Shown: positions 57,169 to 64,000 of the stretch, piece after piece
Numbering within the stretch: the stretch's first letter is position 1
How the letters are laid out: each line of letters begins with the position of its first letter
Source of the DNA: Prototheca cutis
Taxonomy: Eukaryota; Chlorophyta; Trebouxiophyceae; Chlorellales; Chlorellaceae
NCBI GenBank assembly: GCA_002897115.2
Contig: BCIH01000001.1
Coordinates: 1,634,267-1,698,266 of the forward strand
Length of the DNA: 64,000 bases
Direction: 5' to 3'
The notes under the pieces: model-generated
What the model was told of the DNA's origin: nothing
The model's input: only the letters and a program-made list of their open reading frames with translations
The model's database searches: none
Position numbers and translations under genes: made by a program

Positions 57169-57227
<59 letters not shown>

Positions 57228-58962
57228 ACGGCCTGCATTACACCGTGCTGCACCGCACGGTTGCGTTTACTGTCTCGGACATGCACAGGCTGCATCCGGT
57301 CCCCCACGCACCTGGAGAGCTTGATGGACTGCACCGGGCGGCGCGAGACAGCGTTGACCAGCGTCAGCGCGTGGGAAGAAAGTACGGCATAGTGGTATCG
57401 TAGGAAAGCAATGCCTTGCACCTCATCCGTTTCGGAGCGAAACAAGTCGGCCGGAAGGAAGCGCCGCTGGGTCAGCGCCGCGCCTGGGTCCGAGGCGCTG
57501 GCCCTGGACTGGTCCAGTCGTGCATGGAAGACGCCACCCGGCATGGCCACTGCCACCGCCTGTACGTGGGGATGGTGTGCCCGGGTGGAGGTCATTGCTG
57601 CTGCTAGGACGAGGCCTTCCCCCCCTCTGGCCCATCTCTTTGAAAATCTGATTCTGTCTCTGATCAAGACGTGGCAGGCTCCACCGGACCCAGCCCCATT
57701 GTCAGCCTAAGACCTTGGCAGGCTGGAGGTCGTCTTCCGAGCCAGCGGTGGCGACAAAGGCTCCGGCCGTGCCCGGTTCATCCGGAAAGCGCTGCAGCAC
57801 CATCCGCGTCTTGCCAGGCTCGCTCGGCAACTCTATCGCCGAACCTGTGGCATTGTGGTCATGGATTGTTGTGCTGCTCTGGAATATGTCAACAGTCGGA
57901 TAACGTCACGTTCAGTGCGTCTGTGCACAACATGATTCCCAGGTCGCCAGGCATGCCCCATGAATGTCCGTTCCGTTTCATCTTACTTCCCCGGGCGGGC
58001 CCCGTCCTGACTGCTCCAACAAATGGCCTCACCTGGCCCGTGACTGAAGCAGTCATCCAGGGCCGTCCCTCCGCAGAAGCAGTGCAGGTGAGAGGAGCTG
58101 AGCACCAGCACAAACAACTTGCCCGTTGTGCGGAGGGGTACCTGGGCAACCCCGGAAATGGGGCCATCCTCGACTGCATGCAGCTGCTTGGTCTGGTCCC
58201 GCTTTCCTCCTTCTCCAAACTCCAGGGACAACACCGCTCCAGACTCCAGCCCCACCAGCACGCCCCTGTGTGGGTTGTGGTTGCATAGGGGCTTTGGTCA
58301 GTCTTCTGCCGAGGAAGGTCCCACACATCATTTAACCCCCCAAATTCATGCCAGACTCACTCAGAGGTGACCTGGGGATCCAACGAAGGCCGCCAGCCGA
58401 CGGCGGTGACCGCGAGACCCTTGAGTTTGCTCAGTGGCCGCGCTTTCTTCCACTGCATGTCGATGTATAGCGTCTCATGCGTGCCGCCGGCGCCGCCACA
58501 CACGGCCAGGCAGTGGGTCCCCGAGGGGTCCAAGTACACCGCGTGGCAGGCCTGGCCCCCCGCGCGCTGGAGATCCAGCTCCTGCACCATCCCAGCCCCG
58601 GCGTCCGCCAGGTCAGTGCGGATGAGAAAACCGCGGGATGTGGCCACCACCGCCGTGTCGCCCGCGACCGCCACCGCCACGGGTGTCCCCCGGCCCCTGT
58701 GCAAGTTTATAGGGCTGTCATCTGAGCGCAATGCAATCCATGTCTTCAGGTAAGTGCATTCCCAGGTTGCCACCTTCAAACAAGCAGAAATACTGGTGGC
58801 CACTGCAGCCGCAGCCCACCAGGCTCTCCCCCAAATGTTCCCTCCGGACCGGGAGATGAAATCCCGGGTGAGCTCCAAGTCGAAGAGGTCGGTATCGGAC
58901 GCCTGAGCCACTGCAGCGTCATCGGCGGGCCCTGAGGCCGCCCACTCCTCCAGAAACTCCAT
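54435..58962 (-). CDS. VPS18: VPS18, core subunit of HOPS/CORVET tethering complexes
   Basis: Vps18 (Pep3) tethers endosomes and the vacuole/lysosome before fusion. The gene has about nine exons: 58375-58962 (start MEFLEEWAASG), about 58050-58280, 57715-57870, 57310-57590, 56240-57113, 55495-56140, 55200-55317, 55018-55110 and 54435-54840. The N-terminal half is a beta-propeller (SRGFLIRTDL, GVLVGLESGAVLSLEFG, TTGKLFVLVLSSSHLHCF, EVQGIAFLRYHYAVLSSHALTLVN). The helical solenoid holds GRGMWRVFLEAGEFSAALLH, then LRIEDVLPLFPDFVRIDAFKGVLC, the strongest Vps18 signature, and NQEIEDVKHEMALSA. The C-terminal RING looks eroded: CARCGRAL is present, but FPTGNGYHGPCL stands where FPCGHxFHxxCL is expected, and no final Cys pair follows. 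A 57-base poly(C) run lies in an intron. Exon boundaries other than the first and last are approximate. Confidence 0.88.
57169..57225. repeat. Poly(C) tract, 57 bases, in a VPS18 intron
   Basis: Fifty-seven uninterrupted C on the plus strand, so poly(G) on the sense strand of VPS18. It lies between the exon ending near 57310 and the exon starting near 57113. It is the longest homopolymer in the window. Confidence 0.95.
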
Positions 58963-59485
58963 CTTCCTCCGCGGACCGACTGCAGGAAAGGGTCGGGATC
59001 ACATGGAGCGCAGGCCCCGCTCGTAAGTACCAATCCACATACACCGGGATGCGTGCATCATTCTAGCAACATTGCGTTGGGAGTTTAGATCCTGAATGGG
59101 CGAGGTTCGCTAGGCTGCGGCACCCGCATGGTGTGCGGTCTCCTCCATCGGGGAAGCCCCCCCGGGAGTGATCTGATCGATCAATCTCCATGAGCATCTC
59201 CTGTAGGCACATCCCGGCACGACTGCAAGACAAGGCAGCGCATTTNGCAACCCCAACGCATTTATCTTTGCTTGTTGCAACCATGGAGGTCAGAAGTTCC
59301 GCACATTGCCGGGCACAGCCCTGCTCTCCGCTGCGAGGCGGGCTGCCAGTTCGCAGTCGGGTGCCGGCAGTGCAGCACCCATGCAGGTGGGATCCCAGCG
59401 TGCGNCCGCTGAAATCGGCGCTGTATCCTGCCTCAGTCTTTCCACGCTGAAATCTTGATTCCACGCCTGTAGGGTTTTCGAGGCC
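58963..59485. promoter_or_regulatory. Divergent intergenic region VPS18 / glucose-6-phosphate epimerase
   Basis: About 520 bases between divergent start codons, with ambiguous bases at 59246 and 59405. No gene seen. Confidence 0.35.
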
Positions 59486-61100
59486 ATGCCGGCGCGGCGA
59501 CGTGGCCTGTGCATGCAGAGCTCCTCGGGCACTGACAGCGCGTCCACTGGAGTTGACGAGCTGGTTGACAGGATCAATGACGAGTACGGTGCGTGGATGG
59601 ATTGGGTCTGCGAAGCTGATGATGTGCCTATTGCCATGTGGCTGAAGATGCTGAAAGCGTGCAAAGTTCCCGTACATTGCCCATTCCTACAGGGATTGAG
59701 GATCATGTTGAGGCCTATGTTGGCCGCGGCGGCCTGCCCTTTATCCGCCTCAGTCACCCGTGTGGATCCTCAGTGGAGGTGTGAGCCGTGCAGAGAATGA
59801 CTGGATGTGAACTCATTTATTTTCGTGGGTGTGCAGATTGGTGGCAGCGCCCTGTAAAACATTGTTGTGCACTGCGCATCTTGTCCAAGTCCGCACAAAC
59901 GACCCCCCTATTGGCTCCTCCGACTGATCGACCTTTTTTCCACCGGCCACCAATCTATCTTGTCCAGGTTTCATTGTTTGGGGGCCAGGTGACCAGCTTC
60001 CGGCAGGCCACCGGGGACGAAGTGCTGTACATGCGGCCGGATGCCGTGTTTGACCGGTCAAAGCCCATCGCTGGGGGCATCCCCATCTGCTTCCCCCAGT
60101 TTGGCCCGGGCCCTATCCTGCAGCACGGCTTTGCCCGCATCAGCGACTGGGAGGTGTGCAGCAGCGCCGCCGATCCAAATCCAGACGACCGGGAACCAGA
60201 GGTCCAGCTCCTGCTGAGAGACACACCGGCCACCAGGGCCATATGGCGAGTAGTGTGTGTGTGTGTNNNNNNNNNNNNNNNNNNNNNNNNNNNNNNNNNN
60301 NNNNNNNNNNNNNNNNNNNNNNNNNNNNNNNNNNNNNNNNNNNNNNNNNNNNNNNNNNNNNNNNNNNNNNNNNNNNNNNNNCCCCCCCCCCCCCCCCCCC
60401 CCCCCATGACAGGCCTCATGCCTTTCAGGCGGCGCTTACGATAAACTTGCATGTGGAGCGACTGCGACTGGACTTTCGGGTGATCAACCCCTTGGCAGAC
60501 GAGTCACTTGAGTTTACCGCTGCTCTGCATTCGTATTTTGAGGTCCTCGACATCGACAAGGCAGCCGTGGTTGGCCTCAAGGGCTTGGTGCGCGGCACGA
60601 GGATTATTTGATTCTTTTCTGTTTTCNTTTTTTTTGTTTGGGGAAAAGGAGGGGTGCTGGGGAGGAGCCCACGAATGGATTTGGGGAGGACAATCATCTG
60701 GTGGAACGGAGCAAGTCTGGTTGATTCAGACCGAGTGCCAGCCAATTGACGGAGCGCGGTCCTACCCACCGCATCGCAGACATACTTGGACAAGGTGGAA
60801 AGCACGACTGCGCCACCGGAGCGTGTGGACGAGAGCGAGGCCGTGGTTTTCCAGGGTCCCGTGGACCGTGTGTACCTGGATGCCGGGGAGCACGCTGAGC
60901 TGCACGTGGGCACGGGCGCGGCGGTGGCACTGGCCCAGCACGGCTGGCGCGACACGGTGGTGTGGAACCCATGGACAACTGTCCCGGCCGCGTACCGCCA
61001 CTTTGCCTGCGTCGAGAGCGCCGTGGCAGGGACACCTGTCCGCCTCGACCCGGGGACTGGTTGGCGGGCACGCCTCGAGATTTACGTCAAAGACCTCTGA
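59486..61100 (+). CDS. Glucose-6-phosphate 1-epimerase (aldose epimerase family)
   Basis: Interconverts alpha and beta anomers of glucose-6-phosphate; plant members were called apospory-associated protein C. Five exons (59486-59588, 59693-59778, 59968-60245, 60413-60587, 60780-61100) give 320 residues, normal for the family. Landmarks: HPCGSSVEVSLFGGQVTSF, DEVLYMRPDAVFD, KPIAGGIPICFPQFGPG, QHGFAR (catalytic His), IWPHAFQAAL, FEFTAALHSYFEV-like LEFTAALHSYFEV (second catalytic region), GLKGLTYLDKVE, VVFQGPVDRVYL, WRDTVVWNPWTT and FACVESA. Intron 3 contains the assembly gap and is best spliced from a GC donor (ATATG|GCGAGT to GACAG|GCCTCA): this alone restores the conserved Trp-Pro-His. A TGTAA follows about 160 bases after the stop. 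Confidence 0.92.
60259..60405. other. Assembly gap next to GT repeat and poly(C)
   Basis: A short GT repeat, 115 n (60267-60381) and 24 C, all inside intron 3 of the epimerase gene. Confidence 0.9.
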
Positions 61101-61574
61101 TCATGCCACACAGCGGCCGACAATTGGGGGCTGTCCTCTTGATGAAGTGCTGTCCGTGCTTGCCTTTCCTTTATCGTCCCCGAGCATACACGCGTTGCTT
61201 TCTTCTTGCCTGTTGTCCATCTTCCCACCCCAGATTTGCCTATCCCTGCGGACTGTCCTCCTGTAAGACTGACTGATACACTGGACGGCTGCTGCGAGAG
61301 ATGCATATTCCAGCGATTTCTCCTCGGGGACTTACAACGAGTGGTTTTTTTTGACGAAAGCAGGCCACAAGAGGCTTTATGCAGTTGGCACGCAGTGGAA
61401 ATTGAGGGAACTTGCATGCATGTCACACACGATGATGACGGTGGTAGGGTGTGGTTTTGGGGTTGTGAAGAGGGAGGAAGCCTGCTGGCCTTTTCCATGG
61501 GGCCCCCTTCTCACATCACCGGTACACCATTGGCGGACAGCAATTTTCACCCCACAACAACAGCTTGTGCTGCA
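61101..61574. other. Convergent intergenic region epimerase / RETICULATA-related gene
   Basis: About 470 bases between convergent stop codons. TGTAA at 61262 (plus) and TTACA near 61331 (TGTAA on minus) could serve as poly(A) signals for the two genes. No other feature seen. Confidence 0.45.
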
Positions 61575-62207
61575 TCAGGCCTCCGTGGGCTCACCCGCCA
61601 CGCCTTTGGGCTGAAGGTTGAGGAGCCGCAAAAAGTCGACCCAGAGGATGGAGCCCAGGAAGGTGTTGCCGGTGCGGACGAGGAAGGAAAGCACGGCGCA
61701 GACGTTTGGCTTGCCGTGGAACAGCGTCTCAATGCCGCGCTCCTCGATCAGGCCCGCCAGGACCTGGTACCGCAGGTTTGCGGAGCTGGCCATGTACAGG
61801 CCATAAGCCCGTGCCATAACGGTCACGTCCTGGGGCGCGTTGAGGGGCTTGAAGTTGGGGTCCAGCTTGCTGCGCAGCGTGACGATGCCATTGGTCACGC
61901 CCACGCCCAGCAGCGATGCGCAAAAGCCGACAGCCGCGAGCTTGGTGCCATTGCGTACGACCGCGCCGACGCGCTGTACCAGCGAGTAGGGCACGGCGCC
62001 GGCCTGGGCCCTCTGGAAGGCATTCTCGGGGCAGCCCGCAAACACACGCTGGAACAGCCCCGGGTTGCGCGGCGCAGCGTTGCTGCACGGAAACATTGAT
62101 TGGTTGTTAAGAACGATGGCTGTTGCTATCGTTTGCGTTTTTGGATGTGCTGCCATCGTGGGTGCTGTGGATGGATAGAACCCGCCACACCGCCTCCGGC
62201 CCCCCCA

Positions 62208-62260
<53 letters not shown>

Positions 62261-63217
62261 GCAGCACTGACCTGAGGTGATATGCTGGGGCCGGGAGCCA
62301 GACGAGCATGTAATCGGCAACCAGGGCCATGAGGACGTTGGCCAGAACAAAGTCCATCTGGTCGTGAAAGTCCTTGCCGCGCTTGGTGTACTCGGCCATG
62401 ACCTTCATGGTCAGGCCGATGCCCAGCTCGATCCCCACCTTGATCAAAAAGTTGGGGTCTGCCAGCAGCCGCGCACGGAAGGCAGGNAAACTCATCAGCC
62501 ACGCCAGGAGCGGGGACTTGGCCATGCTCAAATACCGCGCCAGAACCTCCTCCGAGATCCGCCCACTCGTGATCGCTGCTGCAACCTCTGCATCAAGATT
62601 TTGAGGGGGGAGGGGTCAAGTGTGTGCACTGGTTTAGTGTTGGCGTGTTCGTGTATGTGTAGGCTAGGGCAGTGGGGTTGGCAATACTTGAAGGGGGTTT
62701 GGGGACAGACGCATTTTATGGTGGGGGGAGCGTCGACGCATCCAAATCTGCGGGCACTGACTGTTCCCACTGGCCCCAGGCTGAGGCAACCTTGCAGCTC
62801 ATGCACATGAACCATGAGATCCCCCCCCCAAATTCCGATGGCATGGCCATGATCACGGCCACAGCCCACAACCAACGCTCACGCACCGGCAGGGAGGCCA
62901 GAGGTGGATGCCTTGCCCGCCAGGAGCAGGGCAGCAGTGGCGGTGGGGTCCCGGCCATCATCGCCACTGTTGCCATCATCGCCGCCGCGCCCAAAGCCGG
63001 AAGATCCTCCGTTGCCCCCTGGAGGGACGCCGCCATGGCTGGGCACGGCGCCAGAGTGCGCGCGGGTAGGCACCGGACGCCGCCCCAGCGGCCCCGAAGG
63101 ACGGCTCACAGGCCGAACCAAAAAGGCCCTGGCCTGGCCCATGTGCACGGTATTTGTCAAACCCAATGCGTGGCGGGAGCCGACGCCCTGTATAGGGCCA
63201 GCTCTGTGCAGCACCAT
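61575..63217 (-). CDS. RETICULATA-related plastid membrane protein (DUF3411)
   Basis: Plant-specific plastid-envelope family linked in Arabidopsis to leaf mesophyll development and amino-acid homeostasis; the molecular activity is unclear. Three exons (62887-63217, 62272-62587, 61575-62082) join to 384 residues. The N-terminus is Arg/Pro-rich, then Gly/Ser/Asp-rich (GGSSGFGRGGDDGNSGDDG), as in land-plant members, consistent with a transit peptide. The DUF3411 core shows AAAITSGRISEEVLARYLSM, SPLLAWLMS, FRARLLADPNFLIKVGIELG, DFHDQMDFVLANVLMALVADYMLVWLPAP, then YSLVQRVGAVVRNGTKLAAVGF, GVGVTNGIV, ARAYGLYMASSANLRYQVLAGLIE and NTFLGSILWVDFLRLL. Several membrane spans are evident. Intron 2 carries the CA repeat. 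It is one of the clearer signs that the organism is in the green lineage. Confidence 0.88.
62209..62258. repeat. (CA)25 microsatellite in an intron
   Basis: Fifty bases of perfect CA repeat in intron 2 of the RETICULATA-related gene, lying a few bases downstream of its splice donor on the minus strand. Confidence 0.97.
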
Positions 63218-64000
63218 GGCTGATACCTCGACCTGCCACGCGAGGGTTTCACCAGTGGGTCCCGCTTGACACCTCGCAGCGGCCTTTCAGATGCACAGGT
63301 CAACAGTACATGCAGTTTTGGAAAAATGAATAATGGTACCCCGCTTGGGCCAAGGAGAGGCGATGTGGAAAACAGTGGCCACCAATGTCCGTGCGTGCGA
63401 GAATACCCGACCCACGTGGCCCTGCAAAAGTGTGTGCGCGGCCACGTTGGGATACGCGCAGACTGGGTAGCCAGAGTCTTGACTGACATGACACGCCCTG
63501 GTTGCACAGCCATGCGCAGTTTAGCAGGCACAAGTCAACTTGAAGTTCCAACAAACAACGCTGCATGGTTTACAAGCGGTAACTAGAGACGGGGGTTTCA
63601 ACATTGTCACCAACTGGAAGCAGTTGGTCAAAGTCTTTGGTCAGCACAAGGTTTTGCTACAGCAAGCACCCATCTGCCCACCACGTAGCAAATTATCATT
63701 GTGCACCTGGCATAGGGTGTGCGCTTGTGGTTGGGAGAGATGGTGCAGGTGGGCTGACAGACAGCGTGGTATTGGCACGCAGCTGATCAAGCCGCCAGAG
63801 TTCTTCTCTGGCTGGGCAGTATGTCACATAGCAGTAGAACGTGGAAAAAATTCTTACCATCAGCACCAGGCCCAGCAGTGCACTGAGTATGCCATGCTGT
63901 TCGAGCACTCACAAGAAAAGTTGTGTGCCTCCAGGCTTGGCACTATCACCTGGTGAGACTGGTCATCATATGCGAAATGAACCGTGACAATGCTCTGCGA
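63218..64000. other. No gene recognised at right edge
   Basis: Upstream flank of the RETICULATA-related gene and whatever lies beyond the window. The open frames here are short and show no family similarity. Confidence 0.35.

Noticed and set aside
1..64000. tRNA, rRNA, CRISPR array or operon structure
   Set aside because: No cloverleaf with intact anticodon arm, no rRNA sequence and no spaced repeat array was seen; genes have their own promoters and introns.

Overview
This is eukaryotic nuclear DNA, gene-dense (about twenty protein genes in 64 kb on both strands) and GC-rich. Most genes are split by short spliceosomal introns. The gene set points to a green alga: a plant-type plastid RETICULATA-related protein, an organellar TypA/BipA GTPase, a plant-style O-fucosyltransferase, a plant-type nucleotidyltransferase of the TRF/PAP kind, and a mitochondrial-type HslV. 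TGTAA, the green-algal poly(A) signal, occurs soon after several stop codons. A trebouxiophyte such as Auxenochlorella is my best guess, but no marker here settles the species. All exon models were built by hand from splice signals, protein-family matches and reading-frame arithmetic.

Layout. 0-5 kb: zinc-ribbon end of a Fanzor (eukaryotic TnpB relative) on the minus strand, DAD1 (+), an LYR-motif protein (-), HslV (-). 5-11 kb: DNA primase small subunit (+), then Fanzor debris: a short diverged N-terminal copy followed by a longer copy whose N-terminal half runs almost directly into its C-terminal tail, so the RuvC core is absent. 11-13 kb: mannose-1-phosphate guanylyltransferase (-). 13-24 kb: PRP8 (+), interrupted in frame by two separate inteins. 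24-29 kb: TRF/PAP-like nucleotidyltransferase with a very long low-complexity tail (-). 29-34 kb: an APAF-1-like winged-helix/helical plus WD40 protein with no visible P-loop (+). 34-43 kb: RBX1 (-), a HAD hydrolase (+), an O-fucosyltransferase (-), a p24/TMED cargo receptor (+), an unrecognised membrane protein (-). 43-48 kb: CTR9 of the Paf1 complex (-). 48-54 kb: TypA/BipA (+) and TRM5 (+). 54-59 kb: VPS18 (-). 59-64 kb: glucose-6-phosphate 1-epimerase (+) and a RETICULATA-related plastid protein (-).

The genes are unrelated housekeeping functions arranged as divergent and convergent neighbours; I see no functional cluster. Accessory biology is limited to the two PRP8 inteins, both with intact splicing residues but apparently decayed homing-endonuclease motifs, and the Fanzor remnants. 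Other unusual signals are introns with GC donors, long poly(C)/poly(G) tracts in introns that coincide with every assembly gap, and a long alternating purine-pyrimidine tract. One PRP8 exon is lost in an assembly gap.
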